From assembly GCA_964397015.1 (NCBI GenBank), contig CAYNHL010000026.1, positions 1 to 33,162 of the forward strand: 33,162 nt of DNA, written 5' to 3'. A program made the position numbers and the translations under genes. Under the pieces are notes generated by a model. The model made no database searches. It was not told the DNA's origin and was given only the letters and a program-made list of their open reading frames with translations. The first letter of the stretch is position 1. Every line of letters begins with the position of its first letter. The stretch comes from MADRE2 sp964397015. Its GTDB lineage: Bacteria; Desulfobacterota; Desulfobacteria; Desulfobacterales; Desulfobacteraceae. Below are positions 1 through 9,000 of this stretch, piece by piece.

Positions 1-174
1 TCCGGTGACACCCTGTGCCGATCCCAGAAAAAAAAGGGGAGCGTTATCCGGCCGGCCCCTGAACCGCAACAACTCGCTGGCGCTCAAACAGCTTGCGGTT
101 CCGAGCCGGTTCCGGCCGGATAACGCAACAACTCCCCTTTTTTTCCACCGGTCCTGTCACAGGGTATCACCGGA
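1..174 (+). repeat. Structured palindromic repeat, copy 1
   Basis: A 174-base unit that folds back on itself almost end to end. Pairing seen: 1-8 with 167-174; 11-17 with 158-164; the A-tract/GGGGAG arm 29-41 with 132-144; a perfect 14-bp stem 42-55 with 112-125; and an apical 9-bp stem 61-69 with 93-101. The head holds AACTCGCTGGCGCTC. The 35-nt block 57-91 is identical to 462-496 of copy 2 on the other strand. Each strand ends the G/C stem with a T-run, so it could also stop transcription from both sides. It begins at the window edge and may extend further. I see no coding frame with gene-like features. Function unknown: a non-autonomous mobile element, a structured RNA or a dispersed DNA hairpin are all possible. 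Confidence 0.8.
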
Positions 175-378
175 ACCCTGCGGCAACTTCGGACTATATT
201 ACTTATAACCCTAAAAACAAGCATGTTTTAATGTCATTCACCCATGTTCCACATAATCAAGGGACTTTCAGGGATTTCTGTGAAAGACTGTCATTCATAT
301 CCTTCTGGACCTGGTCTTCCTTTTTGTGTTGAATTTACCATATTCTAACAGGGTGACGGAAAACTTGGAGAGGCTGTG
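175..378. other. Spacer between inverted repeat copies
   Basis: 204 bases of AT-richer sequence between the two structured elements. It contains only a short hairpin-capable stretch (AAAACA-agca-TGTTTT, 214-229) and no frame with a credible start, ribosome site and codon pattern. I see no promoter I would defend. Confidence 0.4.
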
Positions 379-551
379 TTTCGGTGACGTCCTGTGACAG
401 GACCTTTTGAAAAAAAGGGGGGCTTTGCATTGTGAAGGTTGCGCCCGAAAAGAAGCGCAACCTGTTTGAGCGCCAGCGAGTTGTTGCGGTTCAGGGCGCA
501 GCCTTCACAATGCCCCCTTTTTTTCTGGTATCGGCACAGGATGCCACCGGA
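379..551 (-). repeat. Structured palindromic repeat, copy 2 (inverted)
   Basis: The second copy of the element at the window start, in the opposite orientation. Pairing on the + strand: 391-396 with 535-540; A7G5 at 410-421 with C5T7 at 513-524; a 20-position stem 427-446 with 494-513 (19 Watson-Crick pairs plus one G-T); and an apical stem 452-461 with 483-492 (9 of 10). The long inner stem has no sequence similarity to that of copy 1, yet it is just as well paired. The head (462-496) is identical over 35 nt. The outer end reads CCACCGGA at 544-551, like the TCCGGTG end of copy 1. Confidence 0.8.
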
Positions 552-606
552 ACACGGCCGCGGTCGTTTTATTCGTAAGTCCCTGTCAACGAAATATAGG
601 GTTCTC

Positions 607-622
607 AGTTCCACGTGAAACT
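607..622. other. parS: Candidate parS centromere site (ParB binding)
   Basis: The 16-mer AGTTCCACGTGAAACT matches the chromosomal parS consensus TGTTNCACGTGNAACA at every position except the two outermost bases, so the 14-bp core GTTCCACGTGAAAC is exact. Known of the family: ParB binds this near-palindrome, and sites cluster near the replication origin. A 14-base match of this type is not expected by chance in 33 kb. No parA or parB gene is in the window. The site lies in non-coding DNA between the structured repeat and trmO. I saw no second copy. Confidence 0.65.
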
Positions 623-631
623 TTTCAGGTG

Positions 632-660
632 TTTTCAATTTTGCCCGATTCAGGTATGAT
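632..660 (+). promoter_or_regulatory. Possible trmO promoter
   Basis: TTTTCA (632-637), a 17-bp spacer and TATGAT (655-660) precede trmO by about 75 bases. The -35 box is poor; the -10 box is good. It starts 10 bases right of the parS-like site, so ParB binding could interfere with it (inference). Confidence 0.3.
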
Positions 661-735
661 AGCCATACAGATGCGCCGGTTGTTCGGCGGCAATAATATT
701 TACAGGGAAAAAAATGATCAAAGGAGTCTGCAGCT

Positions 736-1194
736 GTGGAACCACAAGCACTTGAAGGCATGCCTCTGGAATTGACGCCCGTGGGCCGTGTCGAGTCCGG
801 GGAAGATACATGTATTGTTCACGTTTTTTTGGAATACGAAGAACTGCTTGACGGTATCGAGGCGTTTTCTCATATCCTGGTACTGTTCTGGCCCCACAAG
901 CTCGACACTAAGAGCCGCCGGGTCAGAAAAGTGCATCCGAGACGGATTAAAACCATTCCAAAGCAGGGAGTCTTTGCCACCCGCAGTCCGGCAAGGCCCA
1001 ATCCGGTTTTGATCACGGAAGTTCAACTGGTGAAAAGAGAGGGGCCGAAATTATGGATCAAGGGTTTTGACGGATTGGATGGCAGCCCGGTCATCGACAT
1101 CAAACCGGTAACCCGCCGGCGTGAATACAAGGAAGGATTCAATGTGCCGGACTGGATGGAACAGGTCCGCGCAGCAGGAGATTCTTCAGGCTGA
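736..1194 (+). CDS. trmO: tRNA (t6A37) methyltransferase TrmO/TsaA family
   Basis: Likely SAM-dependent N6-methylation of threonylcarbamoyladenosine at position 37 of tRNA-Thr, which tunes decoding in the cytoplasm. The 152-residue protein has the family signature GVFATRSPARPNPVLIT (about residues 75-91), the preceding FSHILVLFW segment, and the later DGSPVIDIKP motif. It is the short single-domain form; E. coli TsaA is about 235 residues. The GTG start at 736 is chosen because AAGGAG (721-726) lies nine bases upstream and the protein alignment begins there. It stands alone and converges on the OmpA-domain gene, with 25 bases between the stops and no clear terminator. The family call is firm; the tRNA substrate is by homology. 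Confidence 0.88.
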   Translation: MEPQALEGMPLELTPVGRVESGEDTCIVHVFLEYEELLDGIEAFSHILVLFWPHKLDTKSRRVRKVHPRRIKTIPKQGVFATRSPARPNPVLITEVQLVKREGPKLWIKGFDGLDGSPVIDIKPVTRRREYKEGFNVPDWMEQVRAAGDSSG

Positions 1195-1219
1195 TTTACA
1201 TGGCAGGCCTTTTTGACGG

Positions 1220-2497
1220 TCAGATCGTGGTTAGCTTGATCTCGATGCGCCGATTTTTTTGAAGGGCTGCCGGTGTGCTGCCGGGATCGACCGGGTGGTA
1301 CTGGCTGAAACCGGCGGCTGCCATATGTTTTTCAGGTATTCCCTGTCTGGCAAGGAACTTTACAACGCTCAAGGCTCGTGCCGTTGACAGTTCCCAGTTG
1401 GACGAAAACCACTGGTTGTTGATGGGTATGGTGTCGGTATGCCCGTCGATACGCAGGATCCACTGGATATCGTCCGGAATTTTCTGTGCCACGTCGGCCA
1501 GGATTTCAGCCAGCTCAGCAAGGTGCTTTTGACCATCCTGGCCGAGATCGGCAGATCCGGATTCAAATAAAAGCTCTGCCTGAAAGACAAACCTGTCTCC
1601 CTGGATCTGTATAGCCGGGTGATCCCCCAGGGCGGCGCGCATCCTTCCAAAAAATTCGGAACGGTAGGTTTCAAGGGTATGGATTTTTCTGGCCAGAGCA
1701 ATGTTAAGCTGTTCTCCCAGGTCCTGGATAGTGTCGTCTTTTGTTTCGATTTCTTCTTTAGATAAGGCCAGGGCATTGCTGATGACATTCAGCTGATCCC
1801 TTAGGCGCTGAACCTGGTCGGTCAGCAGTGCAACTTCGGCCCTTGCATCTGCTGAAAGCTGTTTTTCTTCTTCAAGTGCCTGCTTTTGTTTGTTCAAGAC
1901 AGCGGTCAATGCCTGGATACGGATGTCCCGGGCTTCAATCTTTTTTTGTGCCAGGTGGGTTTTTTCGCTCTGGTCTGCCAGCCGGGCGCTCAATGTCCGG
2001 CTGCGGTCCCGCAGAACCGTCAGCTCGTAATCTTTCTGGGACAAAGACGACGCAAGGGAGCCCACCCGGGCTTCAAGTTCGTCGCGAACCTTTCGAAGGG
2101 CTGCGATGTCTTCGTTAAGGCTGCCGACCATCATCAGCTGGTTTTGCAGGGCGGCCTGGTCTTTGTCAGCCTGTTCGGTGAAAAAAGAGACCTGGCCGGC
2201 CAGATCTTTGTTTTCATCGGTCAGTTCATCGATAATGCCGGACAGCCTGGCTACCTGGCTGTCCAGGCGCAGGGCTTTTTCCTTTTCAAGCCCTAAGAGG
2301 GTGGTCAGCTGTTCTACCTGTGCATGGAGGGCGGCAAGCTCGTCTTTCTGGCCATGAAGTACCTGGCTGAGAAGAAACTGGGCGATGATGAAAACCATTA
2401 GCACGAAAATAACAACCATGAGCAGTGCCGAGAGTACATCCACGTATCCTGGCCATGCCGTGATTGGTGAAGATATCCGCCGTCTGGATCGGGCCAT
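1220..2497 (-). CDS. OmpA-domain, MotB-like stator/peptidoglycan-anchoring protein
   Basis: 425 residues. One N-terminal membrane helix (about residues 19-45) follows a basic, cytoplasmic start (RSRRR). It carries an acidic residue, Asp21, in the sequence WPGYVDVLSALLM, at the place of the proton-carrying Asp of MotB/TolR/ExbD proteins. Residues about 50-280 are a long heptad-like coiled coil rich in Glu, Gln, Leu and Lys. The C-terminus is an OmpA/MotB peptidoglycan-binding domain with IDGHTDTIPI, NWELSTARA and NRRIEIKL. The AGGAGG site lies seven bases before the ATG. The MotA-like partner ends 14 bases upstream, so the two should be co-translated. It belongs to the paired MotA-like/peptidoglycan-binding family known from alphaproteobacteria and others; its physiological task is not established. 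No flagellar gene is nearby. Confidence 0.85.
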   Translation of the reverse strand: MARSRRRISSPITAWPGYVDVLSALLMVVIFVLMVFIIAQFLLSQVLHGQKDELAALHAQVEQLTTLLGLEKEKALRLDSQVARLSGIIDELTDENKDLAGQVSFFTEQADKDQAALQNQLMMVGSLNEDIAALRKVRDELEARVGSLASSLSQKDYELTVLRDRSRTLSARLADQSEKTHLAQKKIEARDIRIQALTAVLNKQKQALEEEKQLSADARAEVALLTDQVQRLRDQLNVISNALALSKEEIETKDDTIQDLGEQLNIALARKIHTLETYRSEFFGRMRAALGDHPAIQIQGDRFVFQAELLFESGSADLGQDGQKHLAELAEILADVAQKIPDDIQWILRIDGHTDTIPINNQWFSSNWELSTARALSVVKFLARQGIPEKHMAAAGFSQYHPVDPGSTPAALQKNRRIEIKLTTI

Positions 2498-2511
2498 GGT
2501 AATGCCTCCTG

Positions 2512-3384
2512 TTAAAGGTCCGGCTCCTCTTGGCCGGACTTGGGTTTGCTGCGTGGGTTTCCGGTGCCCATCCGGTTCAGAAGCTGGTTGTTCTGGTGGG
2601 TGAGTTTAACCAGAAGCCGCATCTGATAGGCAATTTCTTCCATGGCAGGCGAGGTTTGTCCTGGCTGAGTTGCGGGGGGATCATCGGTTTCTACAAGTCT
2701 TGTGACTCCAGACAGCCATTCTTCCATCTCATTGAAAAAACGGTTCTGGGCATGGCCTGCCTGGATATCGACAAAGCCCAGTATCAAAGATCCGCCCAGG
2801 CCGAAAAGGGATGAACTGAATGCAGTTCCCATACCTTTGAGCGGCTGTTCAAGGCCCTGCTTGAGCTGGTCGAACAAAAGGGCGAACGCTTCGCTGCCAA
2901 CGTCCAGTCCGTTGATAACCTGGCCCACGGTAGAAATGGTCTGTAAAAGTCCCCAGAAGGTGCCAAGCAGTCCCAAAAAAACCAGCAGTCCGATCATGTA
3001 CCTGGAAATTTCCCTGGATTCGTCAAGGTGTCCACGGATACTGTCCAGAACAGTGCGAAGTGAAAGGGCGGACAGGCGGAAGCGGTCCCTGTGAATTTCT
3101 TCCAGGTGCCGGGCAAGAGAAGACAAAAGCAGCGTAGGCTCGGTAACCGACAGGCCGGGGTCTCCTGTCCTGAATACCTTTATCCACTTGATTTCCGGCT
3201 CCAGCTTCAGGATCTGGAAAATGTTGATCCCGATGCCCACGCCCAGGGCGGCCAGTATCAGCAGGTTGAATCCCCAGTTTGCCATAAAGGCGTTTTTCAA
3301 AGGGGAATACAGCAGTCCGCATACAGCGGCCACTATGACAAGATAAAAAACGGTGAAATACAGGTAACGTCGAGGATTGGTCAT
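2512..3384 (-). CDS. MotA/TolQ/ExbB-family proton channel protein
   Basis: 290 residues with four predicted membrane helices: about 8-27, 37-58, 130-150 and 186-208. The last two contain the family hallmarks GLLGTFWGLLQTI (138-150) and GMGTAFSSSLFGLGGSL (184-200). A cytoplasmic segment rich in charged residues lies between the pairs, and a hydrophilic tail ends in RSKPKSGQEEPDL. In this family the subunit surrounds the MotB/ExbD-type partner and converts ion flow into mechanical work on the envelope. Start ATG at 3384 with AAGGCGG upstream. It is the first gene of a two-gene operon with the OmpA-domain protein. Zorya-type defence also uses such a pair, but the companion nuclease/helicase genes are absent here. 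Confidence 0.85.
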   Translation of the reverse strand: MTNPRRYLYFTVFYLVIVAAVCGLLYSPLKNAFMANWGFNLLILAALGVGIGINIFQILKLEPEIKWIKVFRTGDPGLSVTEPTLLLSSLARHLEEIHRDRFRLSALSLRTVLDSIRGHLDESREISRYMIGLLVFLGLLGTFWGLLQTISTVGQVINGLDVGSEAFALLFDQLKQGLEQPLKGMGTAFSSSLFGLGGSLILGFVDIQAGHAQNRFFNEMEEWLSGVTRLVETDDPPATQPGQTSPAMEEIAYQMRLLVKLTHQNNQLLNRMGTGNPRSKPKSGQEEPDL

Positions 3385-3476
3385 AAAATCCGCCTTTCGT
3401 TAAAAAAAGGGTGATGGTCTCTTATTTACCAGCTGCATGGCAGATGTCAAGATAAAGAAAAAACAACCGGCTTGAA

Positions 3477-3505
3477 ATTATATTCTTGACACTCGAGCTG
3501 CACAA
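3477..3505 (-). promoter_or_regulatory. Promoter candidate for the MotA-like operon
   Basis: Read on the minus strand: TTGTGC (3505-3500), a 17-bp spacer and a perfect TATAAT (3482-3477), about 93 bases before the ATG at 3384. It suggests the stator pair is transcribed separately from the purF/radical SAM operon that ends at 3603. Confidence 0.5.
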
Positions 3506-3602
3506 ACCGTTATGGAAGGTTCGAGGAATCTATGGGAGTAACGGGCTCGTCATAATTTTCCTTATCAGGCCAGAAACGGTTTCAGAAGAACCCGGCAGCA
3601 GT

Positions 3603-4607
3603 TTAAGAAGGCGGCAGAACGAGCTCTTCTTTTAGCAGGCAGCAGGCGATCCTGTGGGCCGGCTGTCCGTCAGGCAGATAGGAGAGGTTTTCGGGCTGGA
3701 CCAGTTTGTTCATGACACAGCCTTCCGGGATGGACAGCCTGAACAGGTCGGTTTCATTGACAGGCGGGGTTTTGACCAGGACATCGTTTTTTATGGTGAA
3801 GCTGTGGAGCGGATAATCTTCGCAGATTGGACATTGATAGACCCGGCCATTGGGAAACACGAAAAAATTGCGGGCCACTGTTCCTGCACATTCGAACACC
3901 TCGTCCGGGTCGAGAAATACCTTGGGATAGGAAACAGCTATACCGGACCGGGCTATTGTTTCAGCGACCTTTGGAATGGTGTCAAGCCACATCTCTTTTG
4001 AAATCTGGCCTGCATGTGACGGCTTTGCCGATTCGCCCCTGAGGCCCACTACCTGGATAAAAAAACGATCGATACCCAGGGAAGAGACAAGGTCCGGCAT
4101 CTTGTCAAGATCCTGGATATTGTCACAGGACACGGTGTAGATCATGGAACACAGAAAACCTTTTTGCCGGGCGGCCTTAATACCTGAAATCACCTGGTCA
4201 AAACATCCTTTTCCCCTTATCCGGTCATTGGTAGAGGCTGTTGCACCATCCAGGGAAAAGCTTAAAAAATCAAGCTCTTCAGGAGAGATCTTTTCCAGGA
4301 TATCATGAAACAGGTAGCCATTGGTGTCGATGGTAACAGAAGTGTAGTTCAGGGATCCTGCCGTCCGAACGGCTTTGGATAAATCAGGGTGCAGAGTTGG
4401 TTCACCGCCCAGGAAAATCACGTTGGTGTCTTGTGCTGTTTTGGCAAACATGGCCAGCCATTTATTGATGGTGCGGATGTCAAGGGTTTGGTCTCCATGC
4501 TGGTCCTTGTTGATATAGCAGTGGCGGCAGGACAAATTGCACCTTGTCAGGATGTGGAAAAAAAGATTGGACGCGTGCTTTGAAAAACTTACCGTTCGCT
4601 TTTGCAT
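3603..4607 (-). CDS. Radical SAM protein with C-terminal cysteine-rich region
   Basis: 334 residues from the ATG at 4607. The radical SAM cluster motif is CNLSCRHCY (Cys23, Cys27, Cys30), followed by LGGEPTLHPDL (the GGE SAM-binding motif) and FSLDGAT. The second half holds further cysteines: VFECAG, then GRVYQCPIC, EGCVMN and ACC. This SPASM/Twitch-like pattern may hold auxiliary Fe-S clusters. It resembles the peptide- or cofactor-modifying radical SAM branch; the substrate cannot be told from sequence. A GTG at 4622 is an alternative start overlapping purF, but the GGGGTGA ribosome site and the conserved start favour 4607, two bases after the purF stop. It is the last gene of carA-carB-purF-radSAM. 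No small precursor peptide gene is visible beside it. Confidence 0.82.
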   Translation of the reverse strand: MQKRTVSFSKHASNLFFHILTRCNLSCRHCYINKDQHGDQTLDIRTINKWLAMFAKTAQDTNVIFLGGEPTLHPDLSKAVRTAGSLNYTSVTIDTNGYLFHDILEKISPEELDFLSFSLDGATASTNDRIRGKGCFDQVISGIKAARQKGFLCSMIYTVSCDNIQDLDKMPDLVSSLGIDRFFIQVVGLRGESAKPSHAGQISKEMWLDTIPKVAETIARSGIAVSYPKVFLDPDEVFECAGTVARNFFVFPNGRVYQCPICEDYPLHSFTIKNDVLVKTPPVNETDLFRLSIPEGCVMNKLVQPENLSYLPDGQPAHRIACCLLKEELVLPPS

Positions 4608-4609
4608 TG

Positions 4610-6025
4610 TCACCCCATACACTGCTTGGTGAACTCGGGATCAAAAGGCACGGGGTACATGCCGTCAAAGCAGGCCTTGCAGAAGTTGTTCTCCGGGTCC
4701 CTGACTCCGCTGGCCTGCAGCATGCCCTCGACAGACAGGTAATGCAGCGAATCGAGTCCAAGGTATTGAGTAAGTTCCGGTATCGGCATGGAGGCGGCGA
4801 TCAATTCCCCTTTTGAAGAAAAATCTATCCCGTAATAGCAGGGAAACCGGTGCGGGGGACACGATACACGCATGTGAATTTTTTTCACCCCCAGGGCGCG
4901 CAGGGCCTTGACCCTGGTTTTGGCCGTAGTTCCCCGGATAATGGAATCCTCGACAATAATGATATCTTTTCCCTGGATCAGTTCACGGACGGGGTTGAGC
5001 TTTATGCGGACGGCAAAATCCCGCATGGACTGGGTTGGCTGAATAAAGCTGCGGCCCACGTAATGGTTTCTGATCATGCCCATTTCAAAGGGAATCCCGG
5101 ATTCAACCGCATAACCTATGGCGGCGTAATTGCCTGAGTCCGGAAACGGCATGACCATGTCCGCGTCTACAGGGGCTTCTTTTGCCAGCTGGCACCCGTG
5201 GGCTTTCCGCATCTGGTAGACGTTCTGTCCGCTTATGGTGGAGTCCGGGCGGGCGAAGTAAATGTACTCGAAAATGCACAAAGACCTGTGGGGCGCTGTC
5301 CTGGGATGCCGGATGCTCTTGATGCCATCCTCGTTGATGATGACGATTTCACCGGGATCGAGTTCCCTTATGAATTCGGCCTGGATAAGGTCAAAGGCAC
5401 AGGTCTCGGAAGCCAGCACGTAATGGCCGTTGAGTTTTCCCAAGGCAAGCGGCCGGAATCCGTTGGGGTCCTTTATACCGATGATTTCACCTTTACAGGT
5501 CAAAAGTACCATGGAATAGGCACCTTCAATCCTGGAAACAGCTTTGAGCACGGCATCTTCGACGTTGCCACGGATCAGGCTCTTTATGAACAGGTGTAAA
5601 AAAACCTCGCTGTCCATGGTGGTCTGGAAAATGGATCCGGTCTTTTCCAGCTCCTCCCTGATCAGGTGGGCGTTTACCAGGTTGCCGTTATGGGCCAGGG
5701 CGTAGGACCGGTGCCTGTGGTTGACTACAAAGGGCTGGGCATTGGTGATTATGGAATCGCCGGTGGTGGAATACCTGACATGGCCTATGGCCGACCCGCC
5801 TTCAATACGTTTCAAGTCTTCCATGTTGAAGATATCGTGAACCAGGCCCATTCCCTTATGGGAATAAATCTGGTCGTTGATGCCGCGGTTGACGGAAATG
5901 CCGGCACTCTCCTGGCCGCGGTGCTGGAGGGCATAGAGTCCGAAATAGGTGATCTGGGCCGCTTCCGGGTGCCGGTAAAGACCGAAGACACCGCATTCGT
6001 CCCTGGGAGGCGATAACTCGTACAT
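4610..6025 (-). CDS. purF: Amidophosphoribosyltransferase (glutamine PRPP amidotransferase)
   Basis: Catalyses the first step of de novo purine synthesis: PRPP plus glutamine gives phosphoribosylamine. 471 residues from ATG 6025, matching the B. subtilis type (about 476). The start gives a ten-residue propeptide (MYELSPPRDE) before Cys11, the N-terminal nucleophile of the class II glutaminase, in the motif ECGVFGLY. Other landmarks: LQHRGQESAG, the PRPP-binding IIIVEDSIIRGTT, and C-terminal cysteines in SCPPHRFPC and FCKAC, which match the 4Fe-4S ligands of Bacillus-type PurF. That suggests an oxygen-sensitive enzyme. The frame stays open further upstream inside carB, but that extension lacks family similarity. 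It begins two bases after the carB stop, so coupling is likely. Confidence 0.95.
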   Translation of the reverse strand: MYELSPPRDECGVFGLYRHPEAAQITYFGLYALQHRGQESAGISVNRGINDQIYSHKGMGLVHDIFNMEDLKRIEGGSAIGHVRYSTTGDSIITNAQPFVVNHRHRSYALAHNGNLVNAHLIREELEKTGSIFQTTMDSEVFLHLFIKSLIRGNVEDAVLKAVSRIEGAYSMVLLTCKGEIIGIKDPNGFRPLALGKLNGHYVLASETCAFDLIQAEFIRELDPGEIVIINEDGIKSIRHPRTAPHRSLCIFEYIYFARPDSTISGQNVYQMRKAHGCQLAKEAPVDADMVMPFPDSGNYAAIGYAVESGIPFEMGMIRNHYVGRSFIQPTQSMRDFAVRIKLNPVRELIQGKDIIIVEDSIIRGTTAKTRVKALRALGVKKIHMRVSCPPHRFPCYYGIDFSSKGELIAASMPIPELTQYLGLDSLHYLSVEGMLQASGVRDPENNFCKACFDGMYPVPFDPEFTKQCMG

Positions 6026-6027
6026 GG

Positions 6028-9000
6028 CTATCCTTTTTGCATGTCCCTGTGGTAGTCCTGGATGGGCCGGACTGTCAGTATCTCTTTTTTCAGGGCCTCG
6101 ATGGCCTGGCATATGGCCTTGGTACCATCGGTCGTGGTGGAGTATGGAATATCGTACTTGATTGCCGCACGCCTGATTTCATATCCGTCCCTGCGTGTCT
6201 GGGTGGAGGACCCGGTATTGAGAATCAACTGGACTTCCTTGTTTTTCACTGCATCCACGACATGGGGCCGGCCGGCGGAAACTTTTTCAATGACCCGGAC
6301 CGGCACGCTGTTTTCTTCAAGAAACCGGGCTGTTCCCCTGGTGGCCATTATGGTGAAGCCCATGTTGTGAAATCTTTTGGCAACGGGCAGGGCGGCCAGT
6401 TTATCCTTGTCCTGAACAGAAATGAATACCGTGCCTTCCTGGGGAAGGCGCTGTCCGGCAGCGATCTGGGCCTTGGCAACGGCAGCGCCGAGATCCTTGT
6501 CAATGCCCATGACCTCCCCGGTGGATTTCATTTCAGGACCCAGGACAGGATCGACGTTGGGAAAACGGTTGAAGGGCATGACCGCTTCTTTGACGGAAAA
6601 ATGATCCGGAATGATTTCCCGGGTTATACCGAGCTCGGGCAGGGTTTTACCCAGCATGACCTTTGTGGCCAGCTTGGCAAAAGGAATGCCGGTGGCCTTG
6701 GATACAAAGGGGATGGTCCTGGAGGCCCTGGGGTTGACCTCGATTATATAGAGCCGGTCATTCTGGATGCCGAACTGTATGTTCATCAGCCCTTTGACGT
6801 TCAGTTCCCGGGCTATGGCCTTTGTGGCGGCGCTCATTTCATCTATGTGCCTGCGGGAAATTGAAAACGGCGGCAGCACACAGCACGAGTCGCCGGAATG
6901 TATGCCCGCCTCTTCAATATGTTCCATCATACCGCCGATAACGGTTGTCTCACCGTCGGAAATAGCATCCACGTCCAGCTCAAAAGCCTCTTCGAGAAAC
7001 TTGTCGATGAGAACGGGATGGTCCGGGGATGCCTGGATTGCAAGCTCAAAAAATTCCTCCAGACCGGTTTCGTCAAAGACAATTTTCATGGCCCGGCCGC
7101 CCAGGACAAAGGAGGGGCGAACCATTACCGGGTATCCAATATTCCGGGCCACCTGCCGGGCCTGTTCAAAACTCGTGGCAATGCCGTTTTCCGGCTGGGT
7201 CAGGTTCAACTTGTTGAGAAGCGCCTGGAACAGGTCGCGGTTTTCCGCCCGGTCAATGCTCTCTGGGCTGGTGCCGATGATGGGCACCCCTGCCCTCTGC
7301 AGGTCAGAGGCCAGGTTCAGCGGGGTCTGGCCGCCGAACTGGACGATGACTCCGCTGGGTTTTTCCTTTTCGACGATGTGCAGCACGTCTTCCCTGGTCA
7401 GCGGTTCGAAATAGAGCTTGTCCGAGGTGTCGTAGTCGGTGGAGACCGTCTCCGGGTTGGAATTTACCATGATGCTTTCCACCCCTTCTTCTTTCAAGGC
7501 ATAGGAAGCGTGAACACAGCAGTAGTCGAATTCTATGCCCTGGCCTATGCGGTTGGGGCCTCCGCCCAGGATAATGACTTTTTTCCTGTCGGATACCCTG
7601 GCCTCACATTCAGTTTCATAGGTGGAATAGTAATAAGGCGTGGATGCGTGGAATTCGGCGGCGCATGTGTCAACCAGCTTGTATACAGGTACAAGGCCGA
7701 GATCCTTACGGTTCTGTTCGACAAGGTTCTCCGGAACCTTGGTCAAAAAAGCGATCTGCCTGTCAGAAAATCCATATTTCTTGGCTGTTTCAAACAGATC
7801 AAAGGGCAGGTTGCTTCCGGCCAGGATCAATTGTTTCTCCAGATCCACAATCTGTTTCATCTGGTTTAAAAACCACGGATCGATCTGGGTCATCCGGTGA
7901 ATCATGGTTACGGGCATGCCGTGTTCGAGCGCGTACTTTATAAAAAACAGCCGCTGGGAGTTGGGCGTTACCAGAAGGTACTCGAGATCCGTTCCTGAAA
8001 TACTGCCGGATTCCGGGTCCTTTCCATCCCCGCCAAATCCGGCACGCCCGATTTCAAGGGAACGAAGACCCTTCTGGAGCGCCTCCTTGAAATTGCGGCC
8101 GATGGCCATGGTTTCCCCCACGGATTTCATGGCAGTCGTGAGCACATCCTCGGCTTCGGGAAATTTTTCAAAGGTCCATCGAGGAATCTTGATTACGCAG
8201 TAATCGATGGAGGGTTCAAAACAGGCATAGGTTTCCCCCGTGATGTCATTGGAGATTTCATCCAGGGTATACCCGACCGCCAGCTTGGCCGCTATCTTTG
8301 CAATTGGAAATCCTGTGGCCTTGGAGGCCAGCGCCGAACTTCGCGACACCCTGGGGTTCATTTCCACCACTATCAGCTCACCGGTCTGTGGATGGACTGC
8401 AAACTGGACATTGGACCCCCCGGTGTCCACGCCGATTTCCCTCATGATTGCGATGGAGGCGTCCCTGAGTTTCTGGAACTCCTTGTCCGACAGGGTCTGG
8501 GCAGGGGCCACGGTGATGCTGTCGCCGGTATGGACACCCATGGCATCGATGTTTTCAATGGAGCAGATGATAACGACATTGTCGGCATGGTCGCGCATGA
8601 CCTCGAGTTCGTATTCTTTCCAGCCGAGTACGGATTCTTCCAGCATTACCTGGGTGATCAGGCTGGCATCCAGCCCGGCCTTGGCCATAACTTTGAGTTC
8701 TTCCGGGTTGTAGGCCACTCCGCCTCCGGTACCGCCAAGGGTGAAGCTTGGACGGATAATGACCGGAAAACCGATCTGTCGGGAAATATCCTCCACTTCT
8801 GATAGATCCTTGGCAAACCCGCTTCTCGGGATTCTAAGCCCTATGCGTTTCATGGCATCCCTGAACAGCTCACGGTCTTCGGCCTTGTTGATGGCCTCTA
8901 CCGATGCCCCGATCATTTCCACATTGTATTTTTCCAGGACTCCGGTCCTGGCTGCTGCAATGGCCGTGTTCAGACCGGTCTGGCCGCCGAGAGTGGGCAG

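Noticed and set aside
1..551. Integron attC sites or a CRISPR array
   Set aside because: Only two copies, in opposite orientation, with no attC core-site ends, no integrase or cas gene, and no regular spacers.
345..761. Long minus-strand open frame
   Set aside because: It runs straight through the palindromic repeat, has low-complexity composition and no protein family features.
1220..3384. Zorya antiphage system (ZorA/ZorB)
   Set aside because: Neighbours are trmO and a radical SAM gene. No ZorC, ZorD or ZorE, helicase or nuclease is present, and the MotA-like protein lacks a long cytoplasmic tail.
3486..3515. + strand promoter TTGACA...TATGGA for a small RNA
   Set aside because: The spacer is 19 bases and no terminator or gene follows on that strand. 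The same stretch is better explained by the minus-strand TATAAT promoter.
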